DNA of 64,000 nucleotides, taken from assembly GCA_030849805.1 (NCBI GenBank), contig JASANZ010002266.1:62001-126000 (forward strand), given 5' to 3'. The notes under the pieces were generated by a model that was not told the origin of the DNA, did not search any database, and saw only the letters and a list, made by a program, of their open reading frames with translations. This DNA comes from Sergeia podlipaevii. Lineage: Eukaryota; Euglenozoa; Kinetoplastea; Trypanosomatida; Trypanosomatidae. Each line of letters opens with the position of its first letter. Positions within the stretch are counted from its first letter, which is position 1. Positions 31,929 through 42,511 of the stretch are shown in pieces. The translations under genes and the position numbers were made by a program.

Positions 31929-31990
31929 ACTGCAGCTGTGATTGCTCTCACTCGCAGTATTCCTTTACTCATCAGTGAGAGCTCTCGGGG
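31155..31990. other. Intergenic spacer
   Basis: No gene is seen. A run of 13 G (31477-31489), then T and 12 A, reads T12-A-C13 on the coding strand. A (TC)n tract fills 31889-31925. The T-rich tract at about 31200-31213, followed by GAG, is the probable splice signal for the gene starting at 31154. Confidence 0.65.
31889..31925. repeat. (TC)18 microsatellite
   Basis: An uninterrupted 37-nt TC run on the plus strand. It reads (GA)n in the transcript and lies about 65 nt past the stop of the IQ/PHD-finger gene. Confidence 0.95.
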
Positions 31991-33730
31991 TCACCGCGGT
32001 GAGGACGAGGCTTTATCACGACAAAATGTTGAGCAGTACACCACCCTCGAAGCACAGTCAGCATCCGCCCTTTCAATAATGTAGCCGCAAGACGGATGTA
32101 CTGGCATCTTGCAGGATGCACACAGTAGCAAAGTGTTGTCATCATCATCGTCCACCCCATTGTATACCGCGTGCAAGTTAGTAAGCACACCGGTGAGCTC
32201 ACAGACGGCACAGACACTCGTAGACCCTCCAGTGCTCCTCTGCGTCACACCACCCTCCTCTACATTGCACCCTTTGCCAAGAATGGGTACTTGAACCTTG
32301 TCCATTCTCCCAAACGCCGTGATGTGAGCATCCACGTCTACGTCATGATCCGCGGCCACACGCCCGTTTGTACTGGCTGCACTCCCAGCACCAGCGTCTG
32401 CTGAGGGGTCTTCGTGCGTATCCTCTGCGAGTCCAATAACTTTCTTCAGTCGGGAAAGAAGTGCTTTACTGCGCGCCTCTTTCTTAGCAAAATACGCCGC
32501 ATCGCTGTAGTCTTCATCGTCATCATCGTCCAAAGCCGCCAAGGCATCAAACTCATCCGTGTCTTTACGCTCATTGGCCTTCACTTTGTCTTCTCCATCC
32601 TGCCGCCGCGTCAAAGCCACCTTTCCCTGCTTTTCATCTAGGGCGACATCATCGCGTATGTCCTCATACACGCTACCCAACCTTTGTGGAGGTGCAGTGG
32701 CCCTCTGCTCGCTGCTCGCTGCCCCCGAAGCCACCCCCACGTTTTCGCCGCTCAATTTCTTCACCACTTCATCCATCGCTTCAACAGTGCCTACTGAACT
32801 ACACGCCGTCGTCGTGCCGTGTTCTTTGATGAATGACTTCGAAGGATGACTCGGAGCGGTGGTGGTCGTCGTCGTGGGACGCGAGGGAAGCGGCGGAATG
32901 TCGTCGACCAGAGAGAGTCTCCGATTTGACTTTTTGTCGCCGCCATCTAGAAAAAATGCGGGGTCTTGAAACGTAACAATTTTCTTACATTGCTTCTGCG
33001 CACACGCGGTGAACCCCTCCCTGGCCTTGCCAGAGAGAAAAGCAAAAGCACGTTGGAATGGTGGCAACTCCACCCCGCCCTTCTGGTCACGGCGCCACAC
33101 CCTACACTTCTCCGGCACGTATTCCAATAGCAGCCACTCGCTCCGCTTCTTGCCGCACAGCAGCGCCAACTGCTCCAGCAGTTCCTCCACATCTGCCTCC
33201 GAGTCATCCTGCCCACACTCCTCCAAGCACCACGACCATATGACTTCAAAAAGCTTGCGCACGTCCTCAGAAGAAAGAAGGCGCACTTGACGCAGGGACG
33301 GATGATTTCGAGTCAGCACTGCGCGCGCCACATGCGATGCACGCCGCCATGTCTCACTCGTCGTTGCCATCTGCTCCACCAGTTTTCGCCTTGAGGCGTT
33401 TTCAACTACCAATCTACTCGCATACTCATGAGCACCGTCGAGCGCGATGCTAATCATCGTCTCTGAAGCTAGGTTTATCTCATCTTGGCCATTGACATGG
33501 CTCTCCTCATTGTGCGCAGCATCACCGGAGACGGGAATGTCCCTCTCCCTATTAAGGATATATAAGAGCGCCATCAGTCGAGTGCACTCACGCACCGACT
33601 GCAGATTACGGTACCATCCTTGAATCGCGCAGGCAGCTGCAACTCTGTCAAATTTTCTGCTTCCTCTGTTGTTCTTCTGAGTGAGCAACTCATCTGCAGA
33701 GGCACACGTAGAAGTACCAGCGTCAGGCAT
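31991..33730 (-). CDS. IQ-motif and PHD-like zinc-finger protein
   Basis: This 579-aa protein has an IQ-like motif near the N-terminus (I36-Q-G-W-Y-R41), which suggests calmodulin or EF-hand binding. A mostly helical region follows to about residue 260 with Leu/Trp-rich segments, then an acidic, Ser/Thr-rich linker with Asp runs. At the C-terminus is a zinc-binding module with the C4HC3 spacing of a PHD finger: C507, C510, C537, C540, H545, C548, C566 and C570. The last pair has three rather than two residues between the cysteines, and the first loop carries a run of five Asp. PHD fingers usually read histone tails, but some relatives bind ubiquitin machinery. The IQ plus PHD combination is unusual. 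The overall function is not recognised. The first ATG of the frame is used. Confidence 0.8.
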   Translation of the reverse strand: MPDAGTSTCASADELLTQKNNRGSRKFDRVAAACAIQGWYRNLQSVRECTRLMALLYILNRERDIPVSGDAAHNEESHVNGQDEINLASETMISIALDGAHEYASRLVVENASRRKLVEQMATTSETWRRASHVARAVLTRNHPSLRQVRLLSSEDVRKLFEVIWSWCLEECGQDDSEADVEELLEQLALLCGKKRSEWLLLEYVPEKCRVWRRDQKGGVELPPFQRAFAFLSGKAREGFTACAQKQCKKIVTFQDPAFFLDGGDKKSNRRLSLVDDIPPLPSRPTTTTTTAPSHPSKSFIKEHGTTTACSSVGTVEAMDEVVKKLSGENVGVASGAASSEQRATAPPQRLGSVYEDIRDDVALDEKQGKVALTRRQDGEDKVKANERKDTDEFDALAALDDDDDEDYSDAAYFAKKEARSKALLSRLKKVIGLAEDTHEDPSADAGAGSAASTNGRVAADHDVDVDAHITAFGRMDKVQVPILGKGCNVEEGGVTQRSTGGSTSVCAVCELTGVLTNLHAVYNGVDDDDDNTLLLCASCKMPVHPSCGYIIERADADCASRVVYCSTFCRDKASSSPR

Positions 33731-34300
33731 ACAGTAAAAGCTAATTGAAATATATATATATATATAAAAGTATGCACAGATACCAGAAACTTGTATTTTC
33801 TTCCTTATGAGGGACTATAACGTCTTTATATGTATGCCTTCGATTTACATATATATATTTGTACCTTACAATGTACAGTCATCAATAAGCAGGAATAGAT
33901 ATGGGAAATGAACACAGTGAATAGGCAATAGGAAACACCACTAATTCATCAGCATTTTAAAAACAAACAGCGCACGTAGTGCTTTCATATCCGTAACTCA
34001 AGTCCACGCTGTCTCAGTACGCTGTCACGTGTATTTTGGATATCCATGTGTCTTCTCTTAATGTATCAAACAGTTTTCTTTTGATAAGTTTTGTAGAGCA
34101 CGTTGTGGTAGCACCAATAATCGTCAGTCACCAGCATTCCTTATTATCCCCTAGAGAGGAGTAGCAACGCACAGATACACACAAAAAAATAAAAATTAAA
34201 ACAACTAAAACAACAATAGAGAGAGAGAGAGAAGCAAATGCGCCAACAAAGCAAAAAAAATGAAAGGCAATGAAACATGGCGTGATCTAATGACCCCACG
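33731..34300. other. Intergenic spacer
   Basis: No gene is seen. It is AT-rich with (TA)n at about 33751-33766 and a (GA)n run at about 34220-34233. Confidence 0.65.
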
Positions 34301-36568
34301 TCACACGCCCATCAGCGTTTGCGTCTGTGATCGTACTTCCTTCACCCTAAGCACAAGTGGACGCCACACCACGCACCTCCGCGAGATCCCCAATGGGTAA
34401 TAAAGCACGCGGCACCACAAAGGTGTGCGATCTACATCTATGACTGCGTAGTGATCGTCCACCAAGCCTTGTCTGCTGCTGCGCGTGCCTCGCTCCTCCT
34501 CAACCCCTTTGTGTCTCAGCGCCTGCATGGTTGCCTCGTGCAGTCTCCGGGAAAGGAGAGAGACTCTAAAGGTGCCAAGGTGCAACTCCGCAGCCTCCGC
34601 ATCAGCGGTCGCCCGCGAAACACTACCAGCAGGAGAAAGGCTATCAAATACCGCATCACAAGCCTCCACCGGATCTCCTTGCACATATTGCTCAGGTATC
34701 TCCTTGTTCATGTCATTCATACGTGCCGCATTGCATGTACAGGAGCCAGCATCCGCCGTCTCCGTGATCATAGCGGTGCCCTGCTCACTTCTGCCGCAGC
34801 TGCGCAAAATCCCAGACACACACCCGCTAGCACCAGCTGTTTTAAATTCCACCGGCAACAGCGACGTGCGTCCGTGCATCCTCAAGAAGTGAACATTCGT
34901 TACTCGTGTGTCGATGAAAAAGGATGGAGGCATGCGATACCACTCTTTACCTACGCACACCGTATACCTCTGATCTGCCACACTCAGCGAGGGAGACGAT
35001 GGAGCGGACAGTGCTACCACCTTTGCTTCCGACTCGGCCTGTATGACAGAAAACCAGTCATAGAACAATCGCTCGGGTCCACTATAGAAGTTGTACACCG
35101 CCAATGAGCGCATCATAGAAACGCACCCAAAAGTGAAAAGAAACACAACACCAAACACAACGCCAGCTTTGCGCAGCTTCCCTTGTGAAACTCCCCTTGG
35201 GCTACGTGCCGCGCCTCCGTTGCCGCTGCCACCCTCTTCACTTGCTGCAGCACTGCTATGCACCGCACGCCCCCACAGAGGCCGGCCATTGGTCTCCGCA
35301 CAAGCAGCAGAACCCCAAGCACTGGCTCGATGGCTAGTGCTACTGCTATCAGCCGTACCGCTGTCATTGCAGCTTGGGAAGCATATCTGCAGGCCTTGGA
35401 CGGCAGCCAGCACCATGAACGGAAACGCGGGAGAGAGAAAACGCTCTTCTTTATGAGGAATTATAAGCCAGAAGCCGACCCACAAGAAGTACGGGCTGAT
35501 ATACAGCAGCTGACGCCCTCGCGAGACACCTCCTTCTACAGTAGCGCTGGCGCACCCGCCAGTACTGCTGCCGAAGCTAACAAGACCGCCTGTTTTTGCC
35601 TTCCTCTGGAGCAACACAACCGTTGGGGCCGCTACACTCGCAAGGAAAACAAGATGAAAGTTAAGGAGCAAATTTTTAATCAAGAAGTACCACGGTTCTG
35701 TGCCATACAGATCGGGGCCTCTCTCATCGCCGCCAAATAGATTGTATGTAACCACATTCCAGGCACTCAGCGTGGGCCTACAGTAGTATTGACTATCTAC
35801 TGCAACTGAAGCACCGGCAACCACCGCCATGGAACTGATAAGGCATATAGAAGAAAGAAGCGGAAAGCGGAAGAGAAGATCGAGGCCGATGGGCACGGCA
35901 AGAAGGCCTGCAAAAGGCCACCCCACCATACACGCAGCTACGACAAGAAACACTGTAGCCACGACATAGCACCTGTACGCACGGGCGGAGCTCGCAGTCG
36001 CTGAGGCAGCTGCCCCGTGAACTGCTGTCTTCTTCTTCTTCTCCTCTCCACTGGCAGCGCGCAGCGAAGCGGCAGAGGCGGTACCACTGCGCAGCCAGCA
36101 GCCCAGCACAATGAAGTACACGCACATCACGTAGCTTGTAGGCAGCAGACTGACCGCAGCGTGGGGGATTGGATAGTTGAGCAGCAATAGCAGCAATGCG
36201 AGCACCGCGTGCTTGCCAGAGAAGCGCCGCCACACACTGTAAACAAAAAAGAGTTCGCAAAGACATGCGATGCGGCCGACCAAGATACGAAGGTAGTAAT
36301 ACACGTGAACAGCAGAGAGCGTCTGCATGCCCTTCACCAAAACAGCTGGCCACGCATACATCCAGGCGAACAGCCACGAGCGTAGCGCATACTGAGGGCA
36401 ATTCTCCCACGTCTGCTTCCCTGTACCGTACAGTAGATAATGAACAGGCTCCACAAAATTGTACGTCTCATCGCAGTCAGCAATCGGCAAAAAAGCAGCT
36501 GCGAAGAAATGTCCCAGGGAGAGAAGCAGAAACGCTGCCACCATCTGCGCGTAGTAGCCAACCCCCAT
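34301..36568 (-). CDS. ALG9: Dolichol-linked mannosyltransferase ALG9 (GT22 family)
   Basis: This multi-pass ER protein is expected to add alpha-1,2-mannose from dolichol-P-mannose to the growing lipid-linked oligosaccharide for N-glycosylation. ALG9 hallmarks are present: the lumenal catalytic segment A-D-C-D-E-T-Y-N (acidic D33 and E34) followed by EPVHYLLYG and QTWE, then GWPFA (216-220), LYGTEPWYF and HKEERFL (372-378), and a PSSFF segment in the C-terminal part. Numbering is from the ATG at 36568 (755 aa). An in-frame ATG at 36604 gives 12 more residues, but codons 2-6 of that extension form a pyrimidine tract ending in AG, which suggests that it is a splice signal. The protein has a long C-terminal extension and a basic/Ala-rich loop after TM4 (about 165-195). 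Leishmania species transfer a Man6 glycan and are generally thought to lack this step. Confidence 0.93.
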   Translation of the reverse strand: MGVGYYAQMVAAFLLLSLGHFFAAAFLPIADCDETYNFVEPVHYLLYGTGKQTWENCPQYALRSWLFAWMYAWPAVLVKGMQTLSAVHVYYYLRILVGRIACLCELFFVYSVWRRFSGKHAVLALLLLLLNYPIPHAAVSLLPTSYVMCVYFIVLGCWLRSGTASAASLRAASGEEKKKKTAVHGAAASATASSARAYRCYVVATVFLVVAACMVGWPFAGLLAVPIGLDLLFRFPLLSSICLISSMAVVAGASVAVDSQYYCRPTLSAWNVVTYNLFGGDERGPDLYGTEPWYFLIKNLLLNFHLVFLASVAAPTVVLLQRKAKTGGLVSFGSSTGGCASATVEGGVSRGRQLLYISPYFLWVGFWLIIPHKEERFLSPAFPFMVLAAVQGLQICFPSCNDSGTADSSSTSHRASAWGSAACAETNGRPLWGRAVHSSAAASEEGGSGNGGAARSPRGVSQGKLRKAGVVFGVVFLFTFGCVSMMRSLAVYNFYSGPERLFYDWFSVIQAESEAKVVALSAPSSPSLSVADQRYTVCVGKEWYRMPPSFFIDTRVTNVHFLRMHGRTSLLPVEFKTAGASGCVSGILRSCGRSEQGTAMITETADAGSCTCNAARMNDMNKEIPEQYVQGDPVEACDAVFDSLSPAGSVSRATADAEAAELHLGTFRVSLLSRRLHEATMQALRHKGVEEERGTRSSRQGLVDDHYAVIDVDRTPLWCRVLYYPLGISRRCVVWRPLVLRVKEVRSQTQTLMGV

Positions 36569-36604
36569 TTGTATGAACTTAACTTTTCTAAAAAAGAAGA
36601 ACAT

Positions 36605-37190
36605 TCTAAAAATATTGAATCTCGTGTGCTTGCAAGTCTAATGGTGGGTGAAGAAAGACGAGGAAAGAGCGCTCACGCTGAAAGAATCACGATTACTATA
36701 TAGCGTGTATTGCTTTGATGTGTTACGCATATGCATAAATATTTTTTAAAAAAAGGGGGAGGAGAGAAACAAAAAAAGGGGAATGCATATACATAGTTGT
36801 AATTATAGGAAAAAAATTCCGATACTAAATAAATCGAGTAATGATAAAAAAAGTACCAATTTCAACGTCACAGACACATATAGAAAAGAATGTAAGTAGT
36901 GATTTAGTGAGAACGCTAACAGAACAATAAGCAGCCATAAAGAGAGAAGGAGCTCTAACGTGAATCTGCATAATAGTCTTTATTCGCTGACATTTCCTCG
37001 CTATCTTTATCAACTGCAGGATATTAACGCACAGTCAGTAGCTCAGCCCTTCACGTAGGCAGACACACATCTACACTTGCATATCTGCATACAAAGGAGG
37101 GAAACCCCAGCTCGGCATGCGGTCGGAACACAATACCGATTACATAGTGAAACAACAAGAAAAGCAACAACAACAAGCTACTTGTACGCT
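36605..37190. other. Intergenic spacer
   Basis: No gene is seen. A pyrimidine-rich stretch with TTAG on the coding strand at about 36637-36670 is a candidate acceptor for ALG9. A 62-aa minus-strand ORF near 36825-37013 has the composition of noise. Confidence 0.6.
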
Positions 37191-37562
37191 TCAAGCAACT
37201 TCCTTTGTGCTGAAATCCTTATTGCCCAGTAGCGTGGCGCACGGTACGTTACAGTTAAGAAGCTCCAGTGTACGCGCCAGCAGCGCAGGGCTTTCTCCCA
37301 CCCAGTGGCCACCCATCAGAAGCGACTCGACCCGCTCTTCGTCTTGAGCTGCGGCGCTCCGCCAGCGCACCTGACGGTCTTCAGCAATATCAGCTTGGCC
37401 ATAAACAGCGATGGGGCAGTCAAGGACTTGGGAGGCGACGTCCGCCTGTATAGCGGTAAAAATTTGTGTGGATTCACTTTCCACAGCAGAAACGAGAGCA
37501 GTTGCGAGTTGGATGTAGTCCACTGGCGCGTTGCACGCCCCACTAACAGTACACGAGACACC

Positions 37563-37610
<48 letters not shown>

Positions 37611-40505
37611 AGACGGAAAACGCCTGCCGCTGCTGGAGCCATTCACTGTCCCTTTCATATTCCCCGCACCTCCCACATATGAATTGGGTGAGCCCGATGG
37701 CATACGCCCGCCGTCGTCTTCCAGACACACAGCAACAACGCTGCTTGGCAGGCGTATTGTGCTATCGCAACCACGACCTGTTCGTACATCTGTCAAAGCG
37801 TTGCTGCACACGTGAAGGTGCATGTAGGGCTTGGCCGAGACGTTGAGAGCAGCAATCGACGAAGTCACCGATGATTGCGTTGTCAAGCATGCGCTACGTC
37901 TGGCATTACCCTTCCGCTGGCAGCGCTTGCCTACTTCTGAGGAAGAAAGGGCGGGCTGTGAAGGCGAGTGCGCACAGCCATTGTCCGCGGCATTTGCGCT
38001 GGTGCTCAGAAGTTCCCCAAAGAGAAACTTCCACAATCGGGGCAGCGGCTGCACGTTAACACCGCACTCCACCAGTGACTCAGCCAAAGCAGCAGACACC
38101 CCTGACATGCTAATTGTACTTGCACCGTCGCTAGTGGTGCTCGCGTTACTGCTCTCTTCTGCTGCACGCACGCTCATCCCCCCTGAATTTTTCAATGACC
38201 ACTTAAAGGCACAATATGTGTTGACAATAGAGAGGCGGTGGCGTGCGTTTTGCAAGTCCCATTCACGTCGCCAGCGCAGATACAGCCAGGGACCCACCAC
38301 TGTACTACACACAGCACTCGCATCGGTGATGCCACACTCGTCCTCATAGATGCGGATAGAGCTCGCCTTTGGGAAAACGTGAACCACCTGCAGAACCGCA
38401 CTAGTAGCGAGTAGAGAACCTGTTGTGCCGCTACCGCTAGTAGTGCCGCTCGCACTCGGCAACAGTCCCTTGTTGAGAGATGCACCATGCCAAAGTGAGC
38501 TCGTGCCCGCAGTGCTCACCATACGGCTGAACTGGCGACCATCACCATTACCGTCTTGCTGCAACTGGCTGCGTGTGGCTGTTGACATCTTCTCTACGTA
38601 CAGCGAACGGAGAAGAACGCTCATGAGCGCTGCCAGCATCCCAGCATCCGCAACACAAGCCGATGTTATATCAGTGAGCACCAGTGTAGCCTTGCCCGCT
38701 GCCAGCGCATCCTGTGGGTACACCATACGCAAGCTCGGCACCCGTGCCAGCAGTGCAGTGGCAGCAGCGGGTCCACTTGGTATTTTCGAAGAACCATGTC
38801 GTAAGCACTGTCGAAGCCAGAGCTGTGCCTCCACCACACTCACCTTCCATATGTGTGGAGCCACTTGCACGCAGCACCGAGACGGCGGCACCGCAGTACT
38901 GTCGCATAGGACGCCACCACCACCACTAGCAGCCACTCCCAACGATACAGGAGCTAAGCCGGCCTCTGTGTGACGCCTGTTCGCTGCTGAACAAGCCGCT
39001 TTGCTCTCTTCACGTATGCCACCGTTACTGCTCTCCTTGTTCGCCGCGCTTGGGAGCACCAGTGGCACTGAAGCATCACACGACCTGCATGGCAGCAGCA
39101 CATCACCGTCCGCAGCGCCTGCAATGGAAGGGCCTCTCGTCTTCAACGACTTCTTCGACTCATTGGTGCGCATCAACTTGGCATTAGAGCCCCTTCGGGG
39201 AGAAATAACCTTCACCCGCCGCCCCACCGCTGCTGATGTGCTTGACGGCAACGTGTTATTCGTCCCCCCGTTATCGTCGTTTGCATCGTAACGGTGACAG
39301 ACCTCCGCCGCGGGGAAGGTCGTCCCACCGTCAACCGGTACTTGGGCGGAGAGCGGGTCTGGCAACCCCGCACACATGCCGTCATCGCCTCGACCACGGA
39401 TCACACCATATTCATCCAGCGTCGATGACACCTCCGACGCACACAGCGATCCTGCCTGCTCATCAGGCCCCAGCGCGGTCAATTCTGAGATGTCAGCACT
39501 GCCAGAGGTATCGGAAAGGTTTCCCAAGATGTACAGCTTCACATGGGCCTCCTTGCAGCGTGCCGCTACCACCGTCGCAGCCTTGTGCGGCAGCTTATTA
39601 TCGCTAAGATCAACACGCAAGATACGGGGCAGTGACTTGCGAGAAGGAAACTGGTGTGGCACGGCGGTAAGGCCATTGCCGCGTGCTCTGAAATCTTGTA
39701 GCTCATGAAATATCATCAAATTGTCAGGCACGCACGGTAGGCTGTTACACGTAAGAGAAAGCACACGCAATGCGAGCCCAGGAGCAGATGCATCATCGGC
39801 AGCGTGACGGCTGCGCAGAGCTGCCTCCCGCCCAGAGCTCATAATCTCCGAGATGGCGTTGTGACTCACATCCAGAACCTCCAGTTTGGCAGCATATGGA
39901 GAGTCCCATATGGGCGATAAACTCACCAGTGCGTTGTGCGCTGCACGAAGAGAGGTGAGACACGGTAACGCCTCAATACCTTTTAAATTGCGCAGCTCAT
40001 TATGCGACACATCCAGAGAGGAGAGGTGCGCAAAGGCTGCAAGCGAGCAGCTGGCAGGTACTTTGCCTATCACCATAGTGCTCTCAGCACTCGGGTCGGT
40101 ATTGAAACAATGTAGACGATCACCCACGCCGTGGGTCGCTGGACCTTGAGGGCATAGATAGCGGAGAGAGTTGTTCCTCAACACGAGTGTCTGCACGTGC
40201 AGCGCAGCCTTTGTGCCCTTCCCATGTCTCCCTAATACCGCCACAGGTTCCTCTATCCCGCGCATACACTGGTCCTCTCCATCCCCTGTGCTGGCACCGC
40301 TGCTGCTGCTAGTACTGTTGCTGGTACTGGAGTGAAGACACGGCAAACACATCAACTGGCGGCCACTAAAATCAACTTTCAGCGATTTTCCTTCCATCAC
40401 AACGCACACTACACTGCTGCTGCGTGTAGCGGTACCTCCATCGGAAGAAACGCTGTGTGCAGCAGTTGGGTCACTAAAGCGCTTCGTTTTTAAAGGCCTA
40501 CTCAT
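37191..40505 (-). CDS. Leucine-rich repeat protein with a polyglutamine tract
   Basis: This 1104-aa protein has about seven leucine-rich repeats in the N-terminal third (from about residue 40, clear from 102 to 330), with LDVSHNEL, LRAAHNAL, LDVSHNAI, LSLTCNSL and VDLSDNKL cores, typical of cytosolic LRR proteins that mediate protein binding. A disordered Ser/Gly/Arg-rich region follows, then a second ordered region (about 540-800) with a LYLRWRREWDLQ segment that I do not recognise. A pure run of about 15 Gln lies near the C-terminus, encoded by uninterrupted CAG codons (37566-37610). No signal peptide or membrane segment is seen. The gene starts at the first ATG, preceded by a T-rich tract and CAG acceptor about 65 nt upstream. 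An LRR scaffold, perhaps of the cytoskeleton or flagellum, is likely. Confidence 0.85.
37566..37610 (-). repeat. Pure (CAG)15 coding repeat
   Basis: Fifteen CTG units on the plus strand, read as CAG (Gln) in the LRR gene. There is no synonymous CAA interruption, so the tract is prone to length change. The opposite strand reads as a spurious poly-Leu ORF. Confidence 0.95.
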
Positions 40506-41167
40506 TTCTTTGTCTTTTTTCTTCTGTATCCCTTGTCCACCTTCCTTCTGCTCCTCACCTTTTCTTCTGTTTTAAACAAAAAACAGAAAGAAAAATAAAT
40601 CAGAATATTTTCAATAGTTACTTATATATAAAGGGACAAAGCTAGCGAAAAAGAAAATAGAGAATGCAAAGATACCACTCCAAAATAAAAATTCAATCAG
40701 TTAATATATAATCTACAATAAGCCAAAAAAAAAAAAACACGAGTGAATACTGCTGCCTCTGTCTATCTATCTAGCAAGATACCCTACAAAAAAAATTCTG
40801 CTATTGCTTGTGACAAATATATATATATATATCATTAAAAAAGGAGGTACGGAAATGAACAGCATGAAAAAAAAAAAGAGAGAGAAACGCCAAAGCAAAC
40901 AATATATGGCGATCATGAAACGATACAACCCATTTACGGGGCCGACGCTAAAAAGGAACAATTGTGCCATGTTTGGTACAACTGATGATAAAAAGAAAAG
41001 AGTTCATACTCGTCATACTTGACTTGAATAGCAGCTGGAAAAAAAAAGAAAAGAAATAGATGAACAACACAAAAAATGATGCCTTTCTCCTTTGCACTAG
41101 AGAAAGACATAATGAAACAGAAGGTGTAGAATAGTAGAGCATTCTCCTCAACCACATCACCACCGCA
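40506..41167. other. Intergenic spacer
   Basis: No gene is seen. The coding strand has a T-rich tract ending in AACAG at about 40569, a good acceptor for the LRR gene. The rest is A-rich with an AT run at about 40818-40832. Confidence 0.65.
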
Positions 41168-42511
41168 CTAGACTCTGCCAACCTGCTCCAGCCGCACAAT
41201 CCACAAGGCCCACAGCACAGAAGCAGTTGTCAACACTAACTGTAGCGGCAGTGATACCACGCACCCGCGTTGCGCCACTTCATACATCATCGTGTAGTTA
41301 AAGGCGCTTGTGTGCACTAGCGAAAGGCACGCAAAGGCAAGATGTAGCGCAATAGACCCCACCAACGTTCCTAGAGCATAATCGGGATACATGACCAATA
41401 CTGTGTCGCACCGACCCTTGTACGGAACGGGATTAGACAAACGTAGCCTCTGTGTCTGCGGAGTAGGCTCAGGTGCTAGAAACGCCAGCAATTGAGTATC
41501 CTGCCTCTGTGCTTTAGAAGTCTCTTCGCAAGTGGAGCGCGCTACTGCCGCTTCACAATTGTCAACATTGTCAACACTCTCTTCAGCATCACTATGGATT
41601 TCTGCCTCTTCGCGGGGAATAGGATGGCATGTTGCACGATTCAAAGGCTCCTCATGATAACCGTCCGTGACAATAGATAGCCCTCGTCTTGTACTTGAGT
41701 CAACCATCCCAGTAGCGTTACACTTCGCGCTGTGCTCAACACCGTTGTTCACCGGGAAAGGCGCCGCAGAAGTGTCCCTCACACCTTCGCGGCTCTCCCC
41801 TAGCGCCACCTCACCTCTGTCCCCATCGTGTACTTCGTGACTGCTGTGTAGCCTCTCTCCACACAGACGCTCCACGATCTCACGTGTGTATCTTGGCACT
41901 CCATACGTCCAAAGAGCGCATACAGCCTGGCCCGCCATCACCCCCCACGCAACGTGCGATATCGTTAGCAGTGCTGCCTGCAAAGATACATGCGCCACAA
42001 TCGGCAACTGCGGGCACACACTCAAGTTATACGCACTAGTAGCGTACTTCCCAGTTCCCATGCCACCCTTCACAGTGTACGTGTACTCCGCCTCCAACTG
42101 GAGACCACCACTTAGCACTACCGCAATGAATGCTGTCCCAAGACCAATAGTAGCGGTGACTGGGACGAAGCGGTAGTTGGACCAAAGAAGCACCTGACCT
42201 GCCTTGGCGCGCATATTGAACTGCACGTGCAGCCACGCCAGTGCTGTCGCATTTCGCACGAGAATCTGCAGTGCGGCCTGAACGACCACCACTGCCCCCA
42301 AAGCAGCAGCGCCCACTTCAGCGCCAGAGGCGGCAAAGACGTTAAAAAATGAAAAGAGAACTGCGACAACCAAAGTAGAAATACAAGTGCTCATAGCTGA
42401 CGAGAGTGCAACGAGAACGAGCTGGGGATACCGAAGAAACGCAACGGCACAGAACAAGATAAATGGGCCATAGAGAAGCAGCGCACACCCTACAGTGCCT
42501 CCAACATACAT
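41168..42511 (-). CDS. APH1: Aph-1-like gamma-secretase subunit
   Basis: This 447-aa protein has seven predicted transmembrane segments (about 4-24, 31-56, 64-85, 113-137, 168-200, 376-400 and 415-440), the topology of Aph-1, the scaffold of the gamma-secretase intramembrane protease. The first two helices match human Aph-1 well (GC near residue 8, GP at 15-16, then a charged turn before TM2). TM5 carries SHVAWG with H186 at the place of the conserved Aph-1 HTFWG histidine. A second intramembrane histidine, H390, lies near the second conserved one. The TM4 GxxxG motif is only partly kept (G123-L-G125). It differs from animal Aph-1 by a hydrophilic loop of about 165 residues between TM5 and TM6 that has no counterpart in the family. 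The identity is inferred from remembered family features; no alignment was run. Presenilin-like proteases are annotated in trypanosomatids, so a partner exists. Confidence 0.72.
   Translation of the reverse strand: MYVGGTVGCALLLYGPFILFCAVAFLRYPQLVLVALSSAMSTCISTLVVAVLFSFFNVFAASGAEVGAAALGAVVVVQAALQILVRNATALAWLHVQFNMRAKAGQVLLWSNYRFVPVTATIGLGTAFIAVVLSGGLQLEAEYTYTVKGGMGTGKYATSAYNLSVCPQLPIVAHVSLQAALLTISHVAWGVMAGQAVCALWTYGVPRYTREIVERLCGERLHSSHEVHDGDRGEVALGESREGVRDTSAAPFPVNNGVEHSAKCNATGMVDSSTRRGLSIVTDGYHEEPLNRATCHPIPREEAEIHSDAEESVDNVDNCEAAVARSTCEETSKAQRQDTQLLAFLAPEPTPQTQRLRLSNPVPYKGRCDTVLVMYPDYALGTLVGSIALHLAFACLSLVHTSAFNYTMMYEVAQRGCVVSLPLQLVLTTASVLWALWIVRLEQVGRV

Noticed and set aside
36825..37013. 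62-aa minus-strand ORF between ALG9 and the LRR gene
   Set aside because: Phe/Ile/Cys-rich composition and no pyrimidine tract with AG close to its start.
37305..37682. Plus-strand ORF with a long poly-Leu run
   Set aside because: The Leu run is the CTG complement of the CAG/Gln repeat in the LRR gene, not a membrane helix.
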